Origin: Caldilineaceae bacterium
GTDB lineage: Bacteria; Chloroflexota; Anaerolineae; Caldilineales; Caldilineaceae
Direction of reading: 5' to 3'
DNA: 64,000 bases
Assembly (NCBI GenBank): GCA_026645575.1
Contig: JAPKMW010000014.1
Span: forward strand, 62,001 to 126,000
The position numbers and the translations under genes are program-made. The notes under the pieces are model-generated. The model searched no databases. It was not told the DNA's origin and worked only from the letters and a program-made list of their open reading frames with translations. Below, piece by piece: positions 55,306 through 64,000 of the stretch (the stretch's first letter is position 1; every line of letters begins with the position of its first letter).

Positions 55306-57852
55306 GTGACCTATCGACTACTTCTGCCCATTACGCTCCTTGGGGCGCTCATTGCCTTTGCGGTCTATCTGTTCATTCCCCAACCTACTGCTTTGGCGCA
55401 TCCGCCGGACGGGTTGGCCCAACCGGCGCCGGTTACACCCGCTGCAACCTCGACAACAATTCCGGTAACCGTTACGACGCCAACCACACCGGTCGCGACG
55501 CCGACCACCATTCGCTGGCTTATGCGTTGGGATGAAACGCGGGTAACACAGATCGCCCAACCGTTGATCGCCGCCTTTGAAGCGCAACACCCGAACATTC
55601 GGGTGGAGCTGCAAAACATCCCCAAGAGCAGCGACTATTACCGCACCCTTGACCTCGCCTTTACCCAAGGCGACCCGCCGGATCTCTTTTACCCTTCCAC
55701 GGCAGTGGCCTATGCGTCGGCATTGCAAGGGATGCTCCTGCCGCTGGATGATTTGGTAGCAGCGGATCAACTCCATCTGGCGGCCTATGACCCTGATACC
55801 CTGGCCCTCTACCGCACCGCGGCGCAAGGCTACCATTGCCTACCGTTGGATCGGGCGACGCTGGCGATTGTCTATAACAAAGCGCTCTTTGACGCCGCCG
55901 GGGTGGCCTATCCGCAGGCGCCGTGGACGTGGGACGATCTATTGATCACGGCTCAACAACTCACCCGCGCTGCGGATGGCGATGGTCAGCCGCAGCAGTA
56001 TGGCATCGACCGCTTTGACGCCTACTGGCCGTTGTCGGTTTGGACAGCGACGGGGCAAAATGTTTTTGATGACCCCTTTGCCCCCACAACCTTTTTGCTG
56101 GAAGAAAAAGCGGCAATGGCCGCTCTGCAATGGCAGGCCGATCTGAGTCTGGTGCAGGGCGTGATGCCGCCGGTGGCTGACGAGGAAAGCCGCGGCGAGA
56201 CGGTGGATCGCTTTCTTATCGGCCAGGTCGCCATGCAGATCATCGGTCACTGGCGCGTTCCGGCCCTGTTGGCCCAGCCTGATCTATCTTTTGACTTTGT
56301 TGCCTTGCCCAGTGGGAAATTTAGCGCCAATCGCAGCGACGGCAGTTGTGTTGCCATTGCCCGCAATACGGCGCACCCAGAGGCGGCTTGGGCCTTTGCC
56401 AAATTCTTGGCCGGGCCGGAAGGCGCCGGCGCCGCGCTGTTGACCGAAAGGCAGCAGATGACGCCGGCCTTGCTTGCCTTGCAACAAGCCCCCGCTTTTC
56501 TGCATCCCACGGCGTTGCCGCCTTACAATCTCGCCGCCTTTCTCCCGCCGACTGACGTGCGTTTCTCGCTCTATGACCCGCTGCATCCGATCTATAGCCG
56601 TTGGGAAGCGGTGGCTGATCAAGCATTGGATGAGCTTTGGCGCGGGGAGCGCAACGCCCAAAAAGTGGTGGCGACCATGGCCGACGAAGCCGAAGAGATG
56701 TTGAATAACTTACAACCAGCGGCAGAGACCGCGGCGATAGAAGCCGCAACAGCCGTGAGTGCGACACTTTTGGTCGCTCCAACGCTGACGCCAACGATTG
56801 TTATCACGACGGCGCCGTCAGTGGCTCTCCGGTTGACCCCGCTGCGTCAGTATTATGTTGCCCCGAATGGTGATGATGATGCAACCGGCGCCACCCCCTT
56901 GACCGCCTTTGCCACCCTGCAACATGCGCTCGGCCAGGTACAGCCGGGGGACACCATTCATCTCCTCCCCGGCGACTATCGCGAAAATGTGATTTCGATG
57001 GTGGATGGGCGCGCAGAGGCGCCGATCACCATCATGGGGCCGGCGGATGCTATTGTGCGCGGGGCCGGCGCGGCTAGCGCGGCCTTTTATCTGACCCATA
57101 ACCATTACACCCTGGTTGGTTTTACCATCGACGGCCTCTATGGCGACCCGGCGCAGAAAGAGGGCTATACCCAGAAGTTGCTCTATGTGCAAGGAACGCA
57201 GCCCAAGACCGGCGTGACCGGGTTGCGTGTCCTCAACATGACCTTCCGCAATGCCGGTGGCGAATGTCTACGGCTGCGCTACTTTGCCCAGCAAAACGAG
57301 ATTGCCTACTCTACCTTTACCACTTGTGGTCTGCTCGATTTTGCCTTTGGGGAGGGGGGCAAAAATGGCGAAGCGATCTACATCGGCACCTCCAGCACCC
57401 AGTGGGCCGATGGCAAAAATCCGACCCCCGATCCCGATGAGAGCCGCGATAACTGGATTCATCATAATGTGATGAACACCCAGGGCAATGAGTGTGTTGA
57501 GATGAAAGAGGGCGCCACGGCCAATCTGGTGGAGCAGAATAGCTGCACTGGTCAGCTTGACCCGGATTCAGGCGGCATTGGGGTGCGCGGCAACGGGAAC
57601 ATTATTCGCTACAATGTGGTCTATGGCAATGTCGGCGCTGGTGTACGATTGGGCGGTCACGAAGTTGATGGCATTCAATATGGCGTGGCGAATGAGATCT
57701 ATGGCAACCAGCTTTTCAATAATGTCGCCGGGGGCGTAAATGTGGCGATTGGGCCGCAAACCAAAATCTGTGGCAATCAACTGGCTCACAATCTCGGCAA
57801 AGCAATTTTTGGTGATGCCGGCAAAGCCTATGATGCTGATGCGGCGTGCTAA
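55306..57852 (+). CDS. Solute-binding protein fused to a parallel beta-helix domain
   Basis: 848 residues from GTG 55306. A signal-anchor helix (LLLPITLLGALIAFAVYLFI) and a Thr/Pro linker are followed by an SBP family 1 domain (about 62-460; MRWDETRVTQIAQPLIAAFE, QGDPPDLFYPS, DRATLAIVYNKALFDAAGVA, VAMQIIGHWRVPAL), a Thr-rich linker (about 470-510), and a right-handed beta-helix (515-848) opening YYVAPNGDDDATGATPLTAF with PGDTIHLLPGDYRENV, the DUF1565/NosD-type start. No lipobox Cys is present. The helix part resembles pectate-lyase-like binding or lyase domains, so the protein may grip a polysaccharide while the SBP part binds released oligomers. No permease is adjacent. The stop overlaps a converging gene by four bases. 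Confidence 0.85.
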   Translation: MTYRLLLPITLLGALIAFAVYLFIPQPTALAHPPDGLAQPAPVTPAATSTTIPVTVTTPTTPVATPTTIRWLMRWDETRVTQIAQPLIAAFEAQHPNIRVELQNIPKSSDYYRTLDLAFTQGDPPDLFYPSTAVAYASALQGMLLPLDDLVAADQLHLAAYDPDTLALYRTAAQGYHCLPLDRATLAIVYNKALFDAAGVAYPQAPWTWDDLLITAQQLTRAADGDGQPQQYGIDRFDAYWPLSVWTATGQNVFDDPFAPTTFLLEEKAAMAALQWQADLSLVQGVMPPVADEESRGETVDRFLIGQVAMQIIGHWRVPALLAQPDLSFDFVALPSGKFSANRSDGSCVAIARNTAHPEAAWAFAKFLAGPEGAGAALLTERQQMTPALLALQQAPAFLHPTALPPYNLAAFLPPTDVRFSLYDPLHPIYSRWEAVADQALDELWRGERNAQKVVATMADEAEEMLNNLQPAAETAAIEAATAVSATLLVAPTLTPTIVITTAPSVALRLTPLRQYYVAPNGDDDATGATPLTAFATLQHALGQVQPGDTIHLLPGDYRENVISMVDGRAEAPITIMGPADAIVRGAGAASAAFYLTHNHYTLVGFTIDGLYGDPAQKEGYTQKLLYVQGTQPKTGVTGLRVLNMTFRNAGGECLRLRYFAQQNEIAYSTFTTCGLLDFAFGEGGKNGEAIYIGTSSTQWADGKNPTPDPDESRDNWIHHNVMNTQGNECVEMKEGATANLVEQNSCTGQLDPDSGGIGVRGNGNIIRYNVVYGNVGAGVRLGGHEVDGIQYGVANEIYGNQLFNNVAGGVNVAIGPQTKICGNQLAHNLGKAIFGDAGKAYDADAAC

Positions 57853-58073
57853 AGTAAACAGGCGGATGTCACTAATAGGCCGATTGCCGGCTGGGGTGCA
57901 GCGCCTTCATCAAGGTGAGCGCTTGAGGCGCTGTCACGTAATGGGTTTGTTTGACGTAGGATGGCCACTTCCGCCAGAATGGTATGAGTCAATCGTTCAG
58001 CAAATGCCGGCGGTAAATCAGCAATTGGCAGGCGGGAACGAAACAGGTGATGTAACTCTTGATCTTTCCACAT
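57849..58073 (-). CDS. Small protein encoded after the ECF sigma factor
   Basis: 74 residues from ATG 58073 (TTG 58121 is an alternative). The sequence MWKDQELHHLFRSRLPIADL and PPAFAERLTHTILAEVAILR looks helical and soluble, without the HxxxCxxC zinc motif of common anti-sigma factors. It is co-directional with the sigma gene, 87 bases downstream, so an anti-sigma or accessory role is possible. No clear ribosome site. It overlaps the end of the beta-helix fusion gene by four bases on the opposite strand. Confidence 0.5.
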   Translation of the reverse strand: MWKDQELHHLFRSRLPIADLPPAFAERLTHTILAEVAILRQTNPLRDSASSAHLDEGAAPQPAIGLLVTSACLL

Positions 58074-58160
58074 AAGATAGACTCTGGTCGGCGAATCGTC
58101 GGACCAATTCCTTCTTCCCAATAATTGATCGTGGTTATTGATTGAGCTGACTGAGCGCGA

Positions 58161-58685
58161 TTATTGATCGAGCGTCATCGCCAACTTTAACTCGGCCCGC
58201 GCTCGGCTTAACAGCGACTCTGCCCCACGATAGGTCTTTCCCAACACGCTGGCGATCTCATCGACGCCCAGGCCGATATGATAGCGCATGAGCAAGACTT
58301 GTCGGTGTTCTTCTTTCAAACGCTGCAATACTTCAATAAACTCGATACTTTCCTGGTTCACCCCAGGGGCGATCATCGTATCGGAAAGTTCAGCCGTATC
58401 TGGGCGTCGCCGCCAGAAATCTGCTAGTTTGTGTTGCGCCAAAGAGAATAGAAAGGTTGACAATTTAACTCTTCCATCAAAATTTGGAATCGCCCGCACG
58501 ACCGCCGAAAATGTGTCATGGACAACATCTTCCACATCTTGCGGCGTTGGCAACTTATGGCGTAAATAATTATAAAGCCGAGTACTAAGTTCACCCGTCA
58601 CTAATTCAACCCAAGCTTCTTCATCACCTTTTTGTAGACGAAGGAGAAACTCTTCCTCGGAGAAACTACCTTTTGGTGTGACCAC
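58161..58685 (-). CDS. ECF-type RNA polymerase sigma factor
   Basis: 174 residues, starting at GTG 58685 after GGAGAC. Region 2 is seen as LYNYLRHKLPTPQDVEDVVH followed by DTFSAVVRAIPNFDGRVKLS and TFLFSLAQHKLADFWRRR (promoter -10 recognition). Region 4 shows EEHRQVLLMRYHIGLGVDEI and ASVLGKTYRGAESLLSRAR, the -35-binding helix-turn-helix. Regions 1.1 and 3 are absent, which defines the ECF group. The ADFWRRR motif suits group IV sigma factors of Chloroflexota. It directs RNA polymerase to an unknown regulon, perhaps surface functions. Confidence 0.92.
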   Translation of the reverse strand: MVTPKGSFSEEEFLLRLQKGDEEAWVELVTGELSTRLYNYLRHKLPTPQDVEDVVHDTFSAVVRAIPNFDGRVKLSTFLFSLAQHKLADFWRRRPDTAELSDTMIAPGVNQESIEFIEVLQRLKEEHRQVLLMRYHIGLGVDEIASVLGKTYRGAESLLSRARAELKLAMTLDQ

Positions 58686-59056
58686 TGTTCTGATAGTCTC
58701 CTATACTATTAATCGTCAAATGGGGATAAATCCTTCGCGTCATTTCTGTCATTACCATTATAAAAGACCATTTCTCAGCAAAAGGTAAGTGATTCGTAAG
58801 TTTTGCTGAGAATACCTATTGCGATTCTTGCTTCGACGCGGTAGTTGAACCAAATTACGCCCAAGAGCTATTGATATGAAAGTTTGATGATTACACAATC
58901 AGTAAGAATATTGTAATAGACTTCGTTTCCCCGTACAATCTGAATGCTGTTTTGTTGAAAGAATTAGTCGTTTGCAGTCATGAAGTCGCATAGTCCACCG
59001 TCTTCTGGTGAAATTTCGACTAGGTTGCGCTTTACCGAGAACAGATGGTTTGCCTG
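58686..59056. other. 371-bp region between sigma factor and phosphoesterase genes
   Basis: AT-rich, no gene that I can support. A minus-strand frame at 58899-59252 runs into the next gene and has unusual composition, so it is not called. No clear promoter; a TTGACG-like box sits near 58720 on the minus strand without a good -10 partner. Confidence 0.45.
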
Positions 59057-60223
59057 TTACCGCTGTATTTGCCAGGCCAACACGGCGCGCAACGGCAGAT
59101 GATCGGATTTGCCGTAGGTTGAACCAACGGCGCTTTGTAGGGCAACAAAGGCTGGACTGTAGAGGATTAGATCGATGCGCACCAAGCGGGGTAGAACCGG
59201 CGGCTTGCGGAAGAGCGCTGTGCCGGCGGGAAAGGTATGCCCAAAGCCCCAACCAGCCGTGCGATGAGCATCGCTGAGGACGGTTGTCAAATGATGATAG
59301 GCATCACTTTGGTCGGTCGTATTAAAATCACCCAACACAATGGTCGCTTCGCGGTGACGCTGAATCTCGGCAGCCAGCCGCTGACCGAGGAGGGCGCGCA
59401 GCCGAAAACTCTCTTCAACTTGATGGGCCAACGCTGCCCAACCGCCGGTAGGGTAGTCAACATGAGTGCTGTAGGGGTGACAGTTGTAGAGCCGAAATTG
59501 ATGGGTTGGATCGACCGTCACCCGGTATTGACTGCAAAATAGATCAATGAGTAGGTCAGAGGAGAGCCGTTGCAACGGATAACGGCTCAACACCGCCAGC
59601 CCGCCGCGGCCACTGTAATCAAAATCTCGATAGGGGAAATAATTGCCGACGCCCCTTTCCAGTGTGCGTTGCATCCGATAACTAACTTCTTGCAGCGCGA
59701 CAAGGTCGGGCAACCCCTTGTCGACGATGATGCGGGCTGTGTTTGTCCCGTGCGAACCTGTCCACATATTGAAGGTCATCAGTCGTAGCGGACGCGGTTC
59801 CGTTTGATGGGCCGGGGGAAAATTAGGTAGAAAGAAAGCGCCGTAGAGATAAAAAAAGAGGAGGGTGGGGACAGCTAAGAACAGCCGTTCGCGCTGGCGC
59901 CCTGACCAGAGGGCAAACGGCCAGAGCAGAAGGAGGGGCCAAAAGAAGTGTGGCGTAAACGAACTGAGCAAGGCCAGCCACCAAAGCTGATCGCCTGTCC
60001 ATTGGCGCCATAACCAAAGCGCAGGGGCCAGGCCACAGTAGAGCCAGAGACAACCGCTCATCCCGACCTGAAATCGGCTGCTCACCATCAGGCCAAACTG
60101 CCGCAATTGTTGCCTTACTGACCGCGCCGCCGGCACGCTTGCTACCGTAGCCTGGGACATGTGATCCCCTAGCGGCTGTGGGTGGGGTTGACCGTTCTGT
60201 AAAAATTTTTCCATAATCAGCAA
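59057..60223 (-). CDS. Membrane-anchored endonuclease/exonuclease/phosphatase-family protein
   Basis: 388 residues. Three hydrophobic helices occupy about 50-125 (SGCLWLYCGLAPALWLW, LLSSFTPHFFWPLLLLW, LFLAVPTLLFFYLYGAFF), followed by an EEP-fold catalytic domain with LMTFNMWTG, ALQEVSYRM, VLGDFNTTDQSDAY and SDHLPLRAVLAW, which provide the metal-binding Asn, Glu, Asp and His residues. Such YafD-like proteins act on nucleic acids, phospholipids or phosphoesters outside the membrane. Orientation is divergent to endonuclease III, sharing a 14-base gap. Confidence 0.88.
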   Translation of the reverse strand: MLIMEKFLQNGQPHPQPLGDHMSQATVASVPAARSVRQQLRQFGLMVSSRFQVGMSGCLWLYCGLAPALWLWRQWTGDQLWWLALLSSFTPHFFWPLLLLWPFALWSGRQRERLFLAVPTLLFFYLYGAFFLPNFPPAHQTEPRPLRLMTFNMWTGSHGTNTARIIVDKGLPDLVALQEVSYRMQRTLERGVGNYFPYRDFDYSGRGGLAVLSRYPLQRLSSDLLIDLFCSQYRVTVDPTHQFRLYNCHPYSTHVDYPTGGWAALAHQVEESFRLRALLGQRLAAEIQRHREATIVLGDFNTTDQSDAYHHLTTVLSDAHRTAGWGFGHTFPAGTALFRKPPVLPRLVRIDLILYSPAFVALQSAVGSTYGKSDHLPLRAVLAWQIQR

Positions 60224-60237
60224 GAGGAGTCATTGTC

Positions 60238-60915
60238 TTGGAGAAACAAGCCAAAGCGCAAGAAAGCTACCAGCGCTTAAACCGCTTCTTTGGTGAGCCA
60301 ATCTGGGCGCCCTGCCCGGATGCCGTGGATGAGTTGATCGCAACCATTTTAAGCGCAAATACCAATGATATCAACAGTGGGCGAGCCTTTGCGCAACTCA
60401 AAGCCCGCTTCGGCGATGATTGGGACGCTGTCCGGTTAGCCCCCTTAGATGACATTAAGGCGGCGATTCGTCCGGCCGGTATGTATCATCAAAAGGCGGC
60501 CCATCTGGTCGCCACCCTGGAACAGATCAAACGCGAGCAGGGCGACTATACGCTCACCCACCTGGCGACCTTGCCGGTGCAGGAGGCGTTGACCTACTTA
60601 ACCCGTCTTCCTGGCGTCGGTCACAAAACCGCCAGTATTGTTCTGCTCTTCTGTTTTAACTTGGGTGCGTTTCCGGTGGATACCCACATTCAACGCATTA
60701 GCCAACGCCTGGGGTTGGCTAGCCGCCGCGCCAGCCCGGAAAAGATCAAAGCCACTTGGGAAGCGCTCCTGCCCCCAAGTCGCTTCTATGCCCTCCATCT
60801 CAACTTGATCCGTCATGGCCGGCAAATCTGCCTGGCCCGCCTCCCTAAATGCGCCCTCTGTCCGCTCCAAAGTGTTTGTGATTATTACAACAATACGGGA
60901 GAGTGGCAGGGGTGA
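60238..60915 (+). CDS. Endonuclease III-family DNA glycosylase
   Basis: 225-residue base-excision repair enzyme that removes oxidised pyrimidines and nicks the strand. The TTG start (60238) has AGAGGAG upstream. The helix-hairpin-helix motif LPGVGHKTASIVLLF contains the catalytic K130, and the catalytic Asp is D148 in VDTHIQR. The C-terminal iron-sulfur motif CLARLPKCALCPLQSVC gives the Cx6Cx2Cx5C pattern of a [4Fe-4S] cluster. Length is typical (nth-like). The divergent gene is the EEP-family phosphoesterase. Confidence 0.93.
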   Translation: MEKQAKAQESYQRLNRFFGEPIWAPCPDAVDELIATILSANTNDINSGRAFAQLKARFGDDWDAVRLAPLDDIKAAIRPAGMYHQKAAHLVATLEQIKREQGDYTLTHLATLPVQEALTYLTRLPGVGHKTASIVLLFCFNLGAFPVDTHIQRISQRLGLASRRASPEKIKATWEALLPPSRFYALHLNLIRHGRQICLARLPKCALCPLQSVCDYYNNTGEWQG

Positions 60916-60953
60916 CGAAGTTGGTTGTTTCGTTGATTTCGCACCCGCAACGA

Positions 60954-61024
60954 CTAACCCGCTCACAGCCGGTCCGTGACCGGCGTCCCTAACGCCGGTC
61001 ACGGACCGGCTGTGAGCGGGTTAG
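60954..61024. terminator. Perfect 32-bp inverted repeat between converging genes
   Basis: Arms 60954-60985 and 60993-61024 (CTAACCCGCTCACAGCCGGT...) are perfect 32-base complements with a 7-base loop TCCCTAA, one of the longest in the window. GGTCCGTGACCGGCG and its complement repeat inside. It probably ends transcription from both sides. Confidence 0.75.
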
Positions 61025-61040
61025 CAACTTGGTGACTACC

Positions 61041-62927
61041 TCACCGTTTCACCAACGGCAAATAGGCATTGAACGCTGGGTTGGAGACAGCACGACTGAC
61101 GACGGCGGCGCTGCCACCGCCACTATTCCAGGTGATGCGCGCCCCATCGTTGACGATGACAACGCCATCGCCATAGAGCGGCGGTAAGCCATCGACTAGG
61201 GTGACGGCGGTAGTGCGACCGCGCGCGGTTGGCCCTTCCTGGCTTGTCACCCGGTAGTCATAGTTGACCAGGCTTTGGCCGGCGCGGACCACCAACTCCA
61301 CCGTGGTCTTACTATCAGCCGTCAGGGTTGGGATTGACCAGCGGGCAATATTGTTAACCGGCGCACTGTCGCTGCCACTCACATAAATTGCTCCATAGGG
61401 AAGGGTGTTGGTGACGACAAGGTTGGAGAGCGTGGTGGGTGCATTGTTGGTAATGGTAAAGCGATAGGTCGCCTGGCTGCCCTTGCTGACCGCCGCCGGC
61501 GCTTCAATGTCAATGGTCAAGGCGGGGGGGACGGCGGGCGTCGGCGGCAAGGGCCGACGGGCGCGGTAGGCAACTTCGCCGCTGGCCCCAGCGCCTACTG
61601 CACCCACTTGCCAGGAGATGAGATCGCCGGCTTTGTTGCCGGTGGTGCTAAAGCTACCCTGGCTGGTGCGTACACTGCCTTCCACCAATTCAACGAAGTT
61701 GGGGATGCGGTTTGTGATGATCACATTGGCAAGCTGGGTGGGCGCTTGATTTTGATAAGTAATGGTATAAGCAACTTCGCCGTCCGGTGCAACCCAGTGC
61801 TGCGGCAGATTTTGGATGGCAATGACCAACCCTGGCGTTGGTGTGGGCGTCGGCGTGACCGTCGGGGTGGGGGTTGGCGTCGGCGGTGGGGGGGCGGCCG
61901 AATGGTAGACGGCGCTCTCATACTCGTTTTCACTACGTAGCCCCGCGGCGACAAAGATATACTCTGCATCAAAGCGATTGACCGTGACTGCGGTCATGCG
62001 GTAGATCGACGCCGGCAGCGCCGGCCCCGGTTGCCACTGGCCCAGCGCGCCATTGGCGTCAAGCGCTGCGGTGTAGACTTGATTGAAGACCTGATCATTG
62101 TTGCGACCACCTAGGATGACCAACTGCTGATCATGGATCAACGCTGCGTGATAGAAGAGCGGCGTCGGCAAGGTATAGCTTTGCCAAGCCGTCAAAGTGC
62201 CGTCACCATTGGCGCCGGCCACATAGACCACACCGGAGGTAGTCTCATTGCCGCTGAAGCCGCCGGTGACATAGAGTCGCTGGCCGTCGGTGGTGATGGC
62301 TAACCGGTAAAGGGCCTGGGGTAGATCGCCTACCCGTTGCCAGGGGCCGAGGCCACTGCCCTGCAACGACGCTGCGTAGACCGCCTGCTGCGCCTGTGTA
62401 CCATTCCAGCCGCCGGCCACATAGATCCGCCCATTGAAGACGACGGCATCATGCAGGTCGAGCGTTGTTGGGTAAGGGGGCATTGCTGCCCAGCCGCCGA
62501 TGCGGCCATCGCTCAAAATCGGCGCACGCCAGACTTCGGCGCGTGTACCCTGGCCATCCCAGCCGCCGATGACAAAGAGCGCATCCCCAGCGACCACGGT
62601 GGCATGGAGGTAGAGCGGCAGGGGCAATTGGCCGACAACTGTCCAATTTTCCAGCCCGCCGTCTGTTTTGAGACGCGCCCCGTAAATCGCGGCAATGCCG
62701 GCTTCGCTGTTATTCTTGCCGCCGACGGCATAGATAAAGTCGCCATAGGTCACAGCGTCGGTGCTCGCCAGCCCTTCCGGCAGGGCTGTGGTGCTGTTCC
62801 ATTGCGTAATCGGCACGGCGCGCGAAGGAAACCAGTCCCATTGGGTTGCCAGCAGCGCCAGCGTTAGGCTGGTCAGCGCCAGCCAAAAGGGTAAGCGTTG
62901 GGAGAGAGATGATGGTTGCTTGCTCAT
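61041..62927 (-). CDS. Secreted kelch beta-propeller protein with C-terminal LPLVKR tail
   Basis: 628 residues. An N-terminal hydrophobic signal (LPFWLALTSLTLALLATQW) is followed by six kelch blades (about 45-345; each with a motif like IYVAGGWNGTQAQQAVYAA), a Pro/Thr linker (TPTPTPTVTPTPTPTPG), and two DUF11-like adhesive repeats (about 365-580), ending NAYLPLVKR. The propeller suggests binding to a glycan or protein at the cell surface. The start overlaps the stop of the upstream Thr/Pro-rich protein gene (TAATG). Galactose-oxidase catalytic Cys-Tyr is not evident, so an enzyme role is unlikely. Confidence 0.85.
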   Translation of the reverse strand: MSKQPSSLSQRLPFWLALTSLTLALLATQWDWFPSRAVPITQWNSTTALPEGLASTDAVTYGDFIYAVGGKNNSEAGIAAIYGARLKTDGGLENWTVVGQLPLPLYLHATVVAGDALFVIGGWDGQGTRAEVWRAPILSDGRIGGWAAMPPYPTTLDLHDAVVFNGRIYVAGGWNGTQAQQAVYAASLQGSGLGPWQRVGDLPQALYRLAITTDGQRLYVTGGFSGNETTSGVVYVAGANGDGTLTAWQSYTLPTPLFYHAALIHDQQLVILGGRNNDQVFNQVYTAALDANGALGQWQPGPALPASIYRMTAVTVNRFDAEYIFVAAGLRSENEYESAVYHSAAPPPPTPTPTPTVTPTPTPTPGLVIAIQNLPQHWVAPDGEVAYTITYQNQAPTQLANVIITNRIPNFVELVEGSVRTSQGSFSTTGNKAGDLISWQVGAVGAGASGEVAYRARRPLPPTPAVPPALTIDIEAPAAVSKGSQATYRFTITNNAPTTLSNLVVTNTLPYGAIYVSGSDSAPVNNIARWSIPTLTADSKTTVELVVRAGQSLVNYDYRVTSQEGPTARGRTTAVTLVDGLPPLYGDGVVIVNDGARITWNSGGGSAAVVSRAVSNPAFNAYLPLVKR

Positions 62928-64000
62928 TATTCACCTGATGATTGTCCACCCGAACCGGAATCACCGCCGCCGCGATAGTAGGTAAAGCGATAGCCGCCCC
63001 CCAAATATTGCATGCGTTCGTAGCTTGGCGTGGTTCGGACAAGTAAAACGCCCCAAAGGTATTCCCCGGTGTCAAATGTTCCGCCCAATTGCTCATCTAG
63101 CCGTGGCAGATCGAGAGTGACATTGAGGTTCGTCGTTGGCGCCGCCAGGCCAAAGCTTTGGCGGAGCGGATCCTGACCAGCTTTCCAGAAGACAAGCTCA
63201 AAGGCATAGCCCTCGCTGGGGGTAAAGTTGGCCGTCCAGCTAAAGGTCTGTTGCCTTTCCCCGCTGTTACCGTCACCAGGCGCAACCGGTTCAATCGAGC
63301 CGGTGACGGCGGTTGGGGTCGGCACAGGCGTATCGGTGACCGTGGGGAGCGGGGTGTTGGTGGGCCGCGGCGTGTTTGTCGGCGGCACGGGCGTATTGGT
63401 GGCCGTGGGGAGCGGAGTATCGGTCGCCGTCGGCGGCACGGGCGTATTGGTGGGCCGTGGCGTATTCGTCGGCGGCACCGGTGTGTTGGTGGCGGTTGGC
63501 CGCGGCGTATTGGTGGCAGTTGGTCGTCGTGTACTCGTCGCTGTAGGTCGCCGTGTGTTGGTGGCTGTTGCGGTAGGCGGCACAGTATTCGTGGGCGTCG
63601 CCGTTGGTTGCACTGTATCGGTCGCCGTTGGACGCAATGTCGCCGTTTTCGTTGCCGTTGGCACAGCCGTATTGGTGTTGGTGGGCCGCGGCGTATTCGT
63701 CGGCGGCACAGGTGTATTGGTCGCCGTGGGTATGGGCGTCAGCGTATTGGTTGCGGTCGGCGCCGGCGTCGCGGTATTGGTGGCTGTTGGCGGCTGTGTA
63801 TTGGTAGCCGTCGGCGCTACCGTGGCCGTGGCTGTTGGTAAAGCCGTATCGGTCGCTGTTGCCGTTGGTTGCGGCGTATTCGTTGCCGTCACTTCTGGTG
63901 TGGGGGTATCGGTTGGCTGCAAGATCGGCGTTGCCGTCGGCTGCACCGTATTCGTGTTGGTGGCCGTAGCCGGCGGTTGGGGCGTGTTCGTTGCCGTTGC
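62927..64000 (-). CDS. Thr/Pro-rich secreted protein with beta-sandwich C-terminus (partial)
   Basis: The frame is open to the end of the window, so the 5-prime end is missing; an apparent GTG start at 63946 is internal, since NTNTV continues upstream in frame. About 230 residues are TxTNTPxPTATNTP-type repeats, a flexible, probably O-glycosylated stalk. The C-terminal 120 residues, from [20 protein letters not shown] to the GGG-rich end, resemble an Ig/fibronectin-like beta-sandwich ([20 protein letters not shown]). It is co-transcribed with the kelch protein. Confidence 0.8.
   Translation of the reverse strand, partial: ATATNTPQPPATATNTNTVQPTATPILQPTDTPTPEVTATNTPQPTATATDTALPTATATVAPTATNTQPPTATNTATPAPTATNTLTPIPTATNTPVPPTNTPRPTNTNTAVPTATKTATLRPTATDTVQPTATPTNTVPPTATATNTRRPTATSTRRPTATNTPRPTATNTPVPPTNTPRPTNTPVPPTATDTPLPTATNTPVPPTNTPRPTNTPLPTVTDTPVPTPTAVTGSIEPVAPGDGNSGERQQTFSWTANFTPSEGYAFELVFWKAGQDPLRQSFGLAAPTTNLNVTLDLPRLDEQLGGTFDTGEYLWGVLLVRTTPSYERMQYLGGGYRFTYYRGGGDSGSGGQSSGE

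Noticed and set aside
63158..63841. Arg/Gly-rich 227-residue plus-strand frame
   Set aside because: Antisense of the Thr/Pro repeat; composition follows from the repeat.
63946..63946. GTG 63946 as the start of the Thr/Pro-rich gene
   Set aside because: The same repeat type continues in frame to the window edge, so the gene is cut off.

Overview
The window looks like a chromosome segment of a filamentous Chloroflexota bacterium, Anaerolineae/Caldilineales-like. This is inferred from the mix of proteins: RRxFL or LLAAC-lipobox ABC binding proteins without their ATPases, Thr/Pro-rich secreted proteins, large membrane proteins of the 6-pyruvoyl-tetrahydropterin-synthase-related type, Rpn/DUF2887-type nucleases, and secreted proteins ending in FLPVVKR or YLPLVKR. 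No rRNA or tRNA was found, so the phylum is an inference. Gene density is high, starts include GTG and TTG, and several promoters can be read as TTGACA-17-TATAAT-like sequences.

Layout. 1-6 kb: ftsH, a small membrane protein, a UbiA-type prenyltransferase, a decayed region with a frameshifted small gene, and a D-2-hydroxyacid dehydrogenase. 6-12 kb: a TPR hybrid histidine kinase, a ManD/RspA-family sugar-acid dehydratase, an Rpn/DUF2887 gene broken by a 137-bp MITE, and htpX with a second MITE copy at its stop codon. 12-25.4 kb: mostly minus strand, with two type I sulfatases, a MalFG-type sugar ABC transporter with its binding protein, a Gfo/Idh/MocA dehydrogenase, and a RhmD-like enolase-superfamily protein; interspersed are a nucleotidyltransferase pair, a cytochrome c, a formylglycine-enzyme-fold protein without the catalytic cysteines and a CHAT-type N-terminal fragment. 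25.5-32 kb: RraA-type aldolase, YkvA-like protein, beta-lactamase-fold hydrolase and a Dpp-type peptide ABC importer. 32-33.5 kb: a compact major-vault-protein-like protein. 33.7-39 kb: DHDPS-type aldolase, an Asp/Gln-rich secreted protein, aldo/keto reductase, third enolase-superfamily protein. 39-43 kb: a 1160-residue repeat protein of the cell surface. 43-48 kb: TPR-AAA ATPase, TPR membrane protein, alpha/beta hydrolase, DUF4062-like and DinB-like proteins. 48-64 kb: two paralogous membrane proteins, a NUDIX hydrolase, pheT, a binding-protein/beta-helix fusion, an ECF sigma factor, an EEP-family phosphoesterase, endonuclease III, and two secreted proteins (kelch and Thr/Pro-rich, the latter running off the window).

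How it works together. Two sulfatases, three enolase-superfamily sugar-acid dehydratases, RraA- and DHDPS-type aldolases, Gfo/Idh, aldo/keto reductase and 2-hydroxyacid dehydrogenase, plus sugar and peptide importers, suggest scavenging of sulfated or acidic sugars. The sulfatase-dehydratase operon and the RraA gene are divergent, with overlapping promoters around a perfect 14-bp palindrome.

The most notable items are the vault-like protein (32123-33511), the MITE pair with matching TAYTA target duplications, the solute-binding/beta-helix fusion (55306-57852), the shared C-terminal LPxVKR tail, and an unusual set of long, near-perfect intergenic inverted repeats (up to 32 bp per arm).
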